The notes below the pieces were generated by a model. The model had not been told where the DNA came from. It saw only the letters and a list, made by a program, of their open reading frames with translations, and ran no database searches. Positions 5,885-12,176 of a stretch of DNA of 12,737 nucleotides are shown here, piece after piece. The first letter of the stretch is position 1. Every line of letters starts with the position of its first letter. The stretch is from an uncultured Actinomycetes bacterium (lineage in GTDB: Bacteria > Actinomycetota > Thermoleophilia > Solirubrobacterales > Thermoleophilaceae), in contig CAMLNW010000054.1 in assembly GCA_946481495.1 (NCBI GenBank), positions 1 through 12,737 on the forward strand, written 5' to 3'. The position numbers and the translations under genes are program-made.

Positions 5885-7043
5885 GCAGACGCCGCCGTTC
5901 ACGGGTGAGCACGAGGCGCTGCGGGCATCGATCCGTGCGTTTGTAGAGCGGGAGCTGGCGCCGCACGCTGAGGAGTGGGAGCGGGAGCGGTGGTTCCCGA
6001 ACGAGGTGTTCGAGAAGCTGGCGGCGGAGGGGCTGCTTGGGCTGAAGTACCCGAAGGAGTACGGCGGCGAGGGCGGCGACTACCTCGACGACGCGGTGCT
6101 GCTCGAGGAGCTGGCGCACGGTAATTCGGGCGGCGTGGCGGCGGGGGTCGGCGCGCACATCACGATCGCGACGCCGCCGATCTTCAAGTTCGGCAGTGAG
6201 GAGCAGAAGCAGCGCTTCCTGGTTCCGGCGATCCAGGGCGAGAAGATCGCGGCGCTCGGGATCACCGAGCCAGGGACCGGGTCCGACGTCGCGGGCATCC
6301 GCACGCACGCCAAGCGTGTCGACGGTGGGTGGGTCGTCAACGGCGCCAAGACCTTCATCACCGGCGGCGTCCGCGCCGACGTTGTCGTGACCGCCGTCAA
6401 GACGAGTCCGGAGGGCGGTCATGGCGGGCTGTCGTTCCTGCTGATCGAGAAGGGGATGGAGGGGTTCAGCGTCTCGAAGAAGCTCGAGAAGCTGGGCTGG
6501 CACGCCTCCGACACCGCCGAGCTGGCGTTCCAGGACGTCTTCGTCCCGGACGAGAACCTGCTCGGTGAGGAGAACAAGGGCTTCTACCTGATCATGGCCA
6601 ACTTCCAGTGGGAGCGGATCGCGATGGCGCTCGGGGCGGTCGCCGCGATGCGGCTGCTGCTGGAGCAGTCGATTGACTACGCGCAGCGGCGCGAGCAGTT
6701 CGGCCGACCGATCGGCAAGCAGCAGGCGATCCGTCACAAGATCGCCCAGATGGCGGTCAAGCTCGAGGCCTCACGCGCTCTGACCTACCAATCGCTGCGG
6801 CTCTTCCACGACGGCCAGGACGCGATCCGCGAGGTGACGATGGCGAAGCTGCTCTCCCAGCGCGCCGCCTGCGAGGTCGCCGACGACGCGCTCCAGATCC
6901 ACGGCGGCGCTGGCTACGTCGACGCGATCCCGGGCGTCTCCAGCTCGATCCAGCGCGCCGTCCGCGACCTCCGCCTCGGCCCGATCGGCGGCGGCACCGA
7001 CGAGGTCATGAAGGAGATCCTAGGCCGGCAGCTGGGGCTGTAA
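5829..7043 (+). CDS. Acyl-CoA dehydrogenase 2 (LCAD/IVD-like), N-terminus encoded by a palindrome
   Basis: Second FAD-dependent acyl-CoA dehydrogenase, 404 aa. The family fold begins only at about residue 25 (TGEHEALRASIRAF); the preceding 20 or so residues come from the palindrome and look like an add-on. Markers: LGITEPGTGSDVAG (143-156), NGAKTFITGG (171-180), EQFGRPIGKQQAIRHK (289-304) and LQIHGGAGYVDA (355-366), followed by a short IPGVSSS insert. As in the upstream paralogue the MCAD-type Glu is missing (IGGGTDEVM, 386-394), and E262 in QWERI is the likely base. The start is ATG 5829, with GGGAG 8 nt upstream; TTG 5814 would add five residues, and no other in-frame ATG/GTG/TTG exists before the fold begins. 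The gene starts 25 nt after its paralogue and is probably cotranscribed, with the hairpin possibly modulating output. The two enzymes are diverged enough to expect different acyl-CoA substrates. Confidence 0.92.
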   Translation: MGFPPTLGNRSGGNPISPAQTPPFTGEHEALRASIRAFVERELAPHAEEWERERWFPNEVFEKLAAEGLLGLKYPKEYGGEGGDYLDDAVLLEELAHGNSGGVAAGVGAHITIATPPIFKFGSEEQKQRFLVPAIQGEKIAALGITEPGTGSDVAGIRTHAKRVDGGWVVNGAKTFITGGVRADVVVTAVKTSPEGGHGGLSFLLIEKGMEGFSVSKKLEKLGWHASDTAELAFQDVFVPDENLLGEENKGFYLIMANFQWERIAMALGAVAAMRLLLEQSIDYAQRREQFGRPIGKQQAIRHKIAQMAVKLEASRALTYQSLRLFHDGQDAIREVTMAKLLSQRAACEVADDALQIHGGAGYVDAIPGVSSSIQRAVRDLRLGPIGGGTDEVMKEILGRQLGL

Positions 7044-7052
7044 GTCTTGGGC

Positions 7053-7172
7053 CTACTTGCCGGTTGCGCCGCCGCCGCGCGTCTCCGGAATGCCTACACC
7101 TGGTGGAGGAGGGGGGGGAGGCGGAGGCGGCTTCGAGCCGGTCGGCTGGTTTGAGATTGGCTGCATGAGCAT
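7053..7172 (-). CDS. 39-residue poly-proline small protein (hypothetical)
   Basis: Short ORF read as MLMQPISNQPTGSK, ten prolines (residues 15-24), then GVGIPETRGGGATGK. Its ATG (7172) is two nt after the TAG of the membrane-protein gene (TAGAGATG), a spacing typical of translational coupling; a second ATG is at codon 3. The ten prolines use all four codons (CCG, CCT, CCC, CCA), which argues that the peptide, not just a DNA repeat, is kept. A run of eight C on this strand (7111-7118) lies inside the proline stretch and could slip, shifting frame. Such a proline run would stall ribosomes without EF-P. There is no signal peptide or membrane segment. I do not recognise a family; expression is inferred from position and could be wrong. 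Confidence 0.5.
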   Translation of the reverse strand: MLMQPISNQPTGSKPPPPPPPPPPGVGIPETRGGGATGK

Positions 7173-7174
7173 CT

Positions 7175-7633
7175 CTAGCTTACCGCCAAGCCCAGAGCTA
7201 GAAACGCAATTTCGAGCAGTAGCGCAATGCCTGCGGCCTCGAAGGTCCTTGTGAGTCGTTGGACGGTCGGATGGTTGCGCTCACGGAACGTCTGAACCCA
7301 GTAGGCGAGGCGCCGGTGCATCTCGGTCTCGTCATCTCTGACCGCGTAGAGCGCTTCGTATGTTTCCGGGGCGTCGAGCGCGAAGATCAACCCGTCCTTC
7401 GGCAGGAGGACGTAGATGCTCAGCGCGACCGACAATCCGAATGCGAGTAGAGCCAGAATCACCCAGTCCGTTAGTCCATGGCGCGTGATCGCTTGCGCTC
7501 CCAAAAATGAGGCGATAAGCGATGACGCGGTCAGTAACGTGCCGGTCCTCGCGCGGAGTTCCGTCAGCGCCTGTTCTTGCTGGTCGAGCGCTTTCACGGC
7601 GAGTTCGTAGCTGGTCTTCTCGAGCAGAGACAC
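7175..7633 (-). CDS. Small three-helix membrane protein of unknown function
   Basis: 152 aa. An amphipathic, charged N-terminal helix (1-31, KALDQQEQALTELRART) is followed by predicted membrane segments at about 33-49 and 57-77, a charged helical domain (about 86-128, ALDAPETYEALYAVRDDETEMHRRLAYW) and a third hydrophobic segment at about 131-150. The paired short helices with flanking coiled-coil-like segments recall 2TM effector proteins such as the SLATT class, but the resemblance is topological only and no family is assigned. The start is GTG at 7633, with TAGGGT 8 nt upstream and no Shine-Dalgarno, so it is probably leaderless. Codon use is less GC3-biased than in the neighbours (for example an AAAAA run near 7502 and many T- and A-ending codons), which hints at foreign origin. 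It forms a two-gene unit with the poly-proline ORF. Confidence 0.72.
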   Translation of the reverse strand: MSLLEKTSYELAVKALDQQEQALTELRARTGTLLTASSLIASFLGAQAITRHGLTDWVILALLAFGLSVALSIYVLLPKDGLIFALDAPETYEALYAVRDDETEMHRRLAYWVQTFRERNHPTVQRLTRTFEAAGIALLLEIAFLALGLAVS

Positions 7634-7641
7634 GGACGACG

Positions 7642-7647
7642 ACCCTA
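7642..7647 (-). promoter_or_regulatory. Putative -10 element for the membrane-protein gene
   Basis: TAGGGT on the minus strand, eight bases before the GTG at 7633, matches the TANNNT arrangement seen ahead of the lactonase-like and PECR-like genes in this window. No -35 is recognisable. Confidence 0.35.
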
Positions 7648-7713
7648 CACAGCAGATCGGCTATCTCACTACGCCTGCTTTCGTGTGCGGGCGGAGGCTG
7701 AGAGACTGCGCCC

Positions 7714-9087
7714 ATGACCGAGCGAGCCTTCGACGCGATCGTCCTCGGAGCTGGGCCGGCGGGGGAGGTGGCGGCCGGCCGGCTGGCCGACGGGGGGTTG
7801 TCGGTCGCGCTCGTCGAGCCGCACCTGGTTGGCGGTGAGTGCTCCTTCTACGCCTGCATGCCGTCGAAGGCGTTGCTGCGGCCGGGTGAGCTAATCGCCG
7901 AGGCGCGGCGGGTTTCAGGCGTCGCCGAGGCGGTGACCGGCGAGCTCGACGTCGCGGCGGTGCTGGCGCGCCGCGACGAGGTGATCCACGATCTCGACGA
8001 CTCGGTCCAGCTGCCGTGGATCGAGGGCAAGGGGATCGAGCTGTTTCGCGGCGCGGGCCGGCTCGACGGCGAGCGGCGCGTGGTCGTCCGCGACGACGTC
8101 TTGACAGCCAACCGCGCGGTGGTCGTGGCGACGGGGAGTGCCGCCGCGCTGCCGCCGATCGACGGGCTGCGCGACGTCGACCCCTGGACCAACCGCGAGA
8201 TCACGACCGCGAAGGCGGTTCCGGCGCGGTTGGCGATCCTCGGCGGCGGCGTCGTCAGCGTCGAGATGGCGCAGGCGTGGCGGACGCTCGGAGCCCAGGT
8301 CACGGTGATCGAGCGCGGCGACCGCTTGATCGAGCGCGAGGAGCCGTTCGCGAGCGAGCAGGTCGCCGAGTCGCTGCGCACTCAGGGCGTCGACGTCCGC
8401 GTCGGCGCCACCACGACGTCGGTTCGGGCCGAGGGTGACGAGGTCGTGCTCGAGCTCGAGGGCGACGCGCCGGTCAGGGTCGACGAGCTGCTCGTCGCCG
8501 CCGGACGCCGGCCGCGCACCGAGGGGATCGGCGTCGAGACCCTCGGCCTCGAGGCCGGCAAGCCGATCGAGGTCGACGACCGGCTGCGCGCGACCGGGGT
8601 CGCCGACGACTGGCTCTATGCGATCGGCGACGTCAACGGCCGCGTGTTGCTGACCCACATGGGCAAGTACCAGGCGCGCGCCGCGGCCGACACGATTCTC
8701 GGCAAGGACGCGGCCGCGACCGCCGACGGCCCGGTCTCACCGCGCGTGATCTTCACCGAGCCGCAGGTCGCCGCCGTCGGCCACACGCTCGCCTCAGCTC
8801 GCGACGCGGGCCTGAACGTACGGGCGGTCGACGTGCCGACCGAGGGCACCGCCGGTGGCAGCTTCGTCGGCAAGGACGCGGTCGGGACCTGCCGGATCGT
8901 CGTCGACGAGGACCGGCGCGTGATCGTCGGCGCGACCTTCACCGGTGTCGAGGTCGCGGAGACGATCCACGCCGCGACGATCGCTGTGGTCGGAGAGGTG
9001 CCGCTCGACCGTCTCTGGCACGCCGTGCCATCTTTCCCGACGCGCAGTGAGATCTGGCTGAACCTGCTCGAGGAATACGGGCTCTGA
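7714..9087 (+). CDS. Dihydrolipoamide dehydrogenase-like NAD(P)/FAD oxidoreductase
   Basis: Class-I pyridine nucleotide-disulfide oxidoreductase of 457 aa. It has an FAD-binding GAGPAG (12-17), a redox disulfide in GGECSFYACMPSK (C43 and C48, CxxxxC spacing kept), an NAD(P)-binding GGGVVSVEMA (177-186), and a second FAD motif AIGDVNG (303-309). The C-terminal dimerisation domain ends HAVPSFPTRSE (436-446). Lipoamide dehydrogenases have HxHPTxxE there; alignment on PT puts Phe441 at the active-site His while the Glu (E446) stays. So the disulfide is likely redox-active but the substrate may not be lipoamide; a different disulfide or quinone is possible. No 2-oxoacid dehydrogenase E1/E2 gene lies nearby. 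It is the first gene of a five-gene run; the TGA is 17 nt before the enoyl-CoA hydratase start. No clear promoter is seen in the 80-bp divergent spacer. Confidence 0.87.
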   Translation: MTERAFDAIVLGAGPAGEVAAGRLADGGLSVALVEPHLVGGECSFYACMPSKALLRPGELIAEARRVSGVAEAVTGELDVAAVLARRDEVIHDLDDSVQLPWIEGKGIELFRGAGRLDGERRVVVRDDVLTANRAVVVATGSAAALPPIDGLRDVDPWTNREITTAKAVPARLAILGGGVVSVEMAQAWRTLGAQVTVIERGDRLIEREEPFASEQVAESLRTQGVDVRVGATTTSVRAEGDEVVLELEGDAPVRVDELLVAAGRRPRTEGIGVETLGLEAGKPIEVDDRLRATGVADDWLYAIGDVNGRVLLTHMGKYQARAAADTILGKDAAATADGPVSPRVIFTEPQVAAVGHTLASARDAGLNVRAVDVPTEGTAGGSFVGKDAVGTCRIVVDEDRRVIVGATFTGVEVAETIHAATIAVVGEVPLDRLWHAVPSFPTRSEIWLNLLEEYGL

Positions 9088-9090
9088 ACA

Positions 9091-9097
9091 GAGGGAG
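9091..9097 (+). promoter_or_regulatory. Ribosome-binding site deciding a TTG start
   Basis: GAGGGAG, 7 nt before the TTG at 9105. It matches the Shine-Dalgarno used by acyl-CoA dehydrogenase 1 (GAGGGAG at 4601-4607) and supports the rare TTG initiation codon of the enoyl-CoA hydratase gene. Confidence 0.6.
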
Positions 9098-9104
9098 AAC
9101 TGGC

Positions 9105-9890
9105 TTGACCTTCGAGAAGATCCGGTACGAGGTCGACGACGAGAAGGTCGCGACGATCACCCTCGACGATCCCGACACGCGCAACGCGCTCGGCAACGAG
9201 ATCCTCGGCGAGCTGATCGCGGCGTTCAACCAGGCGCGCGCCGACGAGAACGTGCGCTGCGTCGTGCTCACCTCGTCGCACGAGAAAGTCTTCTCGGCCG
9301 GCGGCAACCTCGCCGGCTTCGCGGCCGACGTGCCGCTCGTCCACAAGCACTTCGGCACCGAGCTGTTCCCGATCCTCTTCCGCACGATCGGCCAGCTCGG
9401 CAAGCCGACGATCTGCGCGGCAAACGGCCACGTGCTGGCGGGGTCGCTCGGCGTGGCGCTCGCCTGCGACCTGATCGTCGCCTCTGAGAAGGCGACCTTC
9501 GGCACGCCCGAGATCAACGTCGGCGTCTTCCCGTTCATGATCATGGCGCTGATCTACCGCAACATCGGGCGCAAGAAGACCAACGAGCTGCTGCTGCTCG
9601 GCGAGCGGATCGACGCCAACGAGGCGCTGCGGATCGGCCTCGTCAACAAGGTCGTGCCGGCGAAGGGCATGGAGTACGAGGTCCGGCTTTGGGCCGAGCA
9701 GCTGGCGCGCAAGTCGCCGGTGATGATGCGGCTCGGCAAGGACGCGATGTACCGTCAGCAGGACATGGCGTTCGACGACGCGCTCGAGTACCTGCACCAC
9801 AACCTGACGCTGTCTTTCTCGACCGAGGACATCCAGGAGGGCGTCAAGGCGTTCTTTGAGAAGCGCGACCCCGAATGGCAGGGCCGGTGA
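9105..9890 (+). CDS. Enoyl-CoA hydratase/isomerase family protein
   Basis: Crotonase-fold enzyme of 261 aa. The oxyanion-hole segments are FSAGGNLAGF (63-72) and NGHVLAGSLGVALACD (107-122). Of the two Glu residues of rat mitochondrial hydratase, the E164 equivalent is present (E136 in GTPEINVG), but the E144 equivalent, normally in GGGCE, is Gly116. The following loop reads GVFPFMIMA instead of GTIPGAGG. This favours an isomerase, a special hydratase or a hydrolase-like crotonase over a textbook hydratase. The TTG start is fixed by GAGGGAG 7 nt upstream. Its last codons overlap the arginase-family gene by 16 bp (or 4 bp if that gene starts at GTG 9887), so the two are translationally coupled. 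It fits acyl-CoA breakdown downstream of the two dehydrogenases, though it is in a different transcription unit. Confidence 0.9.
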   Translation: MTFEKIRYEVDDEKVATITLDDPDTRNALGNEILGELIAAFNQARADENVRCVVLTSSHEKVFSAGGNLAGFAADVPLVHKHFGTELFPILFRTIGQLGKPTICAANGHVLAGSLGVALACDLIVASEKATFGTPEINVGVFPFMIMALIYRNIGRKKTNELLLLGERIDANEALRIGLVNKVVPAKGMEYEVRLWAEQLARKSPVMMRLGKDAMYRQQDMAFDDALEYLHHNLTLSFSTEDIQEGVKAFFEKRDPEWQGR

Positions 9891-10732
9891 GCGTCGCGCT
9901 CGTCGCGCTGCGCTGCCGGACGTCCGACCGGACGCCCGACGCGGTGCGCGGCGTCGACGAGCTGGCGCCGCTGATCGGCAAGCGGCTCGGGCGCGAGCCG
10001 CGCCAGATCGGCTCGCCCGGCGAGCCGCGCGACGCCAACTGGGAGGAGGACGTGCGCGACTCCCGCGGCTGCCTGCTCGAGGCCGGCGGTCAGGTCGACG
10101 ACGCGCTGACCGCCGGCAAGCTGCCGGTGCTGCTCGCCGGCGAGTGCTCGATCGCGCTGACGACGCTGCCGACGGTGCTGCGCCACCGCCCCGACGCGGT
10201 GATCCTCTGGCTCGACGCCCACGGCGACTTCAACACGCCCGACACGACGATCAGCGGCAGTCTCAGCGGGATGTCGCTCGCCGGCGCCTGCGGGCACTGG
10301 AACGCCGGCTTGATCGCCGAGACGGTCCCCGAGGACCGCGTCGTGCTCGCCGGCGTGCGCGATCTCGACTCCGACGAGCGTAAGGCGCTCGAGCAGAGCG
10401 ACGTCACGGTCGTCGGCGCGAGCCCGGTTGAGACGTTGGTCGCGGTCAAGAACGCGCTCGACGGCGCGCCGGTCTACATCCACCTCGATCTCGACGTGAT
10501 CGACCCGGCGGTCTTCCCGGCGCGTGAGCCGGCGCCGAATGGACTCGCGCCGGAGAAGCTGTTCGACCTGATCGAGGCGGTGATGGCCGACTCCGAGCTG
10601 ATCGGGGTCGAGGTCACGACCTTCGAGGCGCCCGAGGACGAGGAGGATCGCCAGGAGGCGGCCGCGATCGTCATGCGCGTCCTCGAGCCGCTGCTCGAGG
10701 CAGTCCCTGTGGAGGCGAGAGTCGATGACTGA
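9875..10732 (+). CDS. Arginase/agmatinase superfamily protein with altered metal site
   Basis: Ureohydrolase fold, 285 aa. It has WLDAHGDFNTP (112-122; D114, H116 and D118 as Mn ligands), SGSLSGMSL (127-135), HLDLDVIDP (203-211; D205 and D207) and VEVTTFEAPEDE (245-256), with E251 at the guanidinium-binding position. The first metal motif, GGDHS in arginases, is AGECS here, so Cys91 replaces the His ligand. I recall cysteine in this place in some uncharacterised actinobacterial arginase-family proteins; they may hydrolyse other guanidines or amides. The start is uncertain: ATG 9875 overlaps the enoyl-CoA hydratase end by 16 bp, while GTG 9887 gives a classical 4-bp GTGA overlap and is four residues shorter. 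No urease or amino-acid transport gene lies nearby. It is followed 18 nt later by a Mur-ligase-family gene, so a role beside an amide-bond ligase is possible. Confidence 0.84.
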   Translation: MAGPVSVALVALRCRTSDRTPDAVRGVDELAPLIGKRLGREPRQIGSPGEPRDANWEEDVRDSRGCLLEAGGQVDDALTAGKLPVLLAGECSIALTTLPTVLRHRPDAVILWLDAHGDFNTPDTTISGSLSGMSLAGACGHWNAGLIAETVPEDRVVLAGVRDLDSDERKALEQSDVTVVGASPVETLVAVKNALDGAPVYIHLDLDVIDPAVFPAREPAPNGLAPEKLFDLIEAVMADSELIGVEVTTFEAPEDEEDRQEAAAIVMRVLEPLLEAVPVEARVDD

Positions 10733-10750
10733 CGGTCTCTCCCTCACCGC

Positions 10751-12175
10751 GTGACGCAGGAACGTCTCCCACTTCCGGCAGCGCCGGTGCTCGTCGTCGG
10801 TCTTGGCCGCGCTGGTGAGGCAGCCGCGCGTGCATTCGTCGACCGGTTGGGTCCAGGATCCGTATACGCCAGCGACGACCAGGACAACCCGGAGACGCGG
10901 GCTGTTGCGGCCACGCTCGGCGAGCTCGGCGTGCAGGTGGCGCTTGGCGAGCGTCCGGCGGAGTGGCCGCGACCTGCTTCGGTCGTCAAGAGCCCGGGCA
11001 TCCGCTCCGACGCGGCCTGCCTGCCGGAGGGGGTGCCGACCATTGATGAACTCGACCTCGGCTGGCGGCTGAGCCGCGAGCGTGTGGCGGCGATCACCGG
11101 GACCAACGGCAAGGGAACGACCGCGTGGCTGCTCGCCCAGACGATCGAGGGCAGCGGCACGCCGGCGGTGGTCTGTGGCAACTTCGAGCTCGGCCTGCCC
11201 TTCAGCGCGGCCAGCGTGGCGCCTGGTGGCGTGTTCGTAGTCGAAGCCTCGAGCTACCAGCTCGAGACGCCGGGAACGATGCTGCCCGAGGTCGCGGTGT
11301 TGACCAACCTCGGTAACGATCACCGTGACCGTCACGGCACGCGTGAGACCTACGGCCCGATCAAGCGGAGACTGTTCGTGCGGGGCGACCGCGCCGTGGG
11401 AACGGCGGTGCTCTGCGCTGACGATGACTTTGGACGCGAGCTGGCCGTCGAGCTACGTGAGCGCGGCACGCACGTCACGACTTTCGGCCGGGCCGTCGAT
11501 GCCGACTACCGCATCGAGTCGCTGGGCTACGAGCTCGCGGCCGCCGAGCTGGTCGTAGCCGCGCCCGGCGGCAAGCTGCGGTTGCGGACGCGGCTACCGG
11601 GCGCTCACAACGCGCTCAACGCGATCGGCGCGCTGGCAGCCGCCGAGGCGCTAGGCGTCGAGCGTGCGGCGGCGATCGCCGCACTGGCCGAGGCGATCCC
11701 CGTGCCAGGTCGCTTCGAAGCGGTCGAGGCCGGACAGCCGTTCACGGCGATTGCCGACTTTGCCCACAACCCCGACGGCTACGCTGCCGTGCTGGGCACG
11801 GCGCGCGAGCTGACGCGCGGCAAGGTGCGCGTAGCGATTGGTGCGCGAGGCGGCATGGATCAGTTCAAGCGGCCGGCGATGGGCGAGGTCGCAGCCAGGC
11901 TCGCCGACCAGGTCTTCGTCACCAGCGGCGAGGACCGCGGTGAGTCGCGCGAGCTGCGCATCGAGCAACTGCTCGAGGGTGCTCGGCGCGGTGACGCTGA
12001 GGTGGTCGTCGAGCCCGACCGCCGCAGGGCGATCGCAAAGCTCGTCGCGGCGGCCGAACCGGGCGACGTCGTGCTGGTGCTCGGCCGCGGCGCCCAGACC
12101 GAGCCGCTGTGTGACGGCGGCGAGCCCTACGACGATCGCGAGGCGCTGTGCGCCGCGCTGCTCGCGCGGGCCTGA
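10751..12175 (+). CDS. Mur ligase family protein, MurD-like N-terminal and MurE/cyanophycin-synthetase-like C-terminal half
   Basis: ATP-dependent amino-acid ligase fold, 474 aa. N-terminal domain: Rossmann GLGRAGEAAA (17-26) and MurD-type VVKSPGI (78-84). Central domain: P-loop GTNGKGTT (117-124), FVVEASSYQLE (162-172), LTNLGNDHRDRHG (184-196) and K205 at the carbamylated-lysine position, all MurD-like. C-terminal domain: DFAHNPDGY (336-344) replaces the DSKATN of MurD and matches the DYAH motif of MurE, MurF and cyanophycin synthetase; KRPAMGEVAARLAD (373-386) is MurE-like. The diaminopimelate-recognition DNPR of MurE is not present (TSGEDRGES, 391-399). It therefore appears to be a divergent paralogue, not the essential MurD, and it is outside a dcw cluster (no mraY, ftsW or murG). 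Start GTG 10751 has no clear Shine-Dalgarno. One base separates it from the glycosyltransferase gene. Substrate unknown. Confidence 0.84.
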   Translation: MTQERLPLPAAPVLVVGLGRAGEAAARAFVDRLGPGSVYASDDQDNPETRAVAATLGELGVQVALGERPAEWPRPASVVKSPGIRSDAACLPEGVPTIDELDLGWRLSRERVAAITGTNGKGTTAWLLAQTIEGSGTPAVVCGNFELGLPFSAASVAPGGVFVVEASSYQLETPGTMLPEVAVLTNLGNDHRDRHGTRETYGPIKRRLFVRGDRAVGTAVLCADDDFGRELAVELRERGTHVTTFGRAVDADYRIESLGYELAAAELVVAAPGGKLRLRTRLPGAHNALNAIGALAAAEALGVERAAAIAALAEAIPVPGRFEAVEAGQPFTAIADFAHNPDGYAAVLGTARELTRGKVRVAIGARGGMDQFKRPAMGEVAARLADQVFVTSGEDRGESRELRIEQLLEGARRGDAEVVVEPDRRRAIAKLVAAAEPGDVVLVLGRGAQTEPLCDGGEPYDDREALCAALLARA

Positions 12176-12176
12176 C

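Noticed and set aside
7025..7063. Possible terminator hairpin CCGGCA / TGCCGG after acyl-CoA dehydrogenase 2
   Set aside because: The stem is only six pairs with a 27-nt loop and no T-tract, and it overlaps coding sequence on both sides; too weak to annotate.
7057..7254. Plus-strand 65-codon frame with a poly-glycine run
   Set aside because: The glycine run is only the complement of the proline codons of the minus-strand small ORF, and the frame overlaps the end of the membrane-protein gene. Adjacency and coupling favour the minus strand.
9755..11335. 526-codon minus-strand open frame opposite the hydratase, arginase-like and Mur-ligase-like genes
   Set aside because: Shadow of three well-supported plus-strand genes; no coherent domain.
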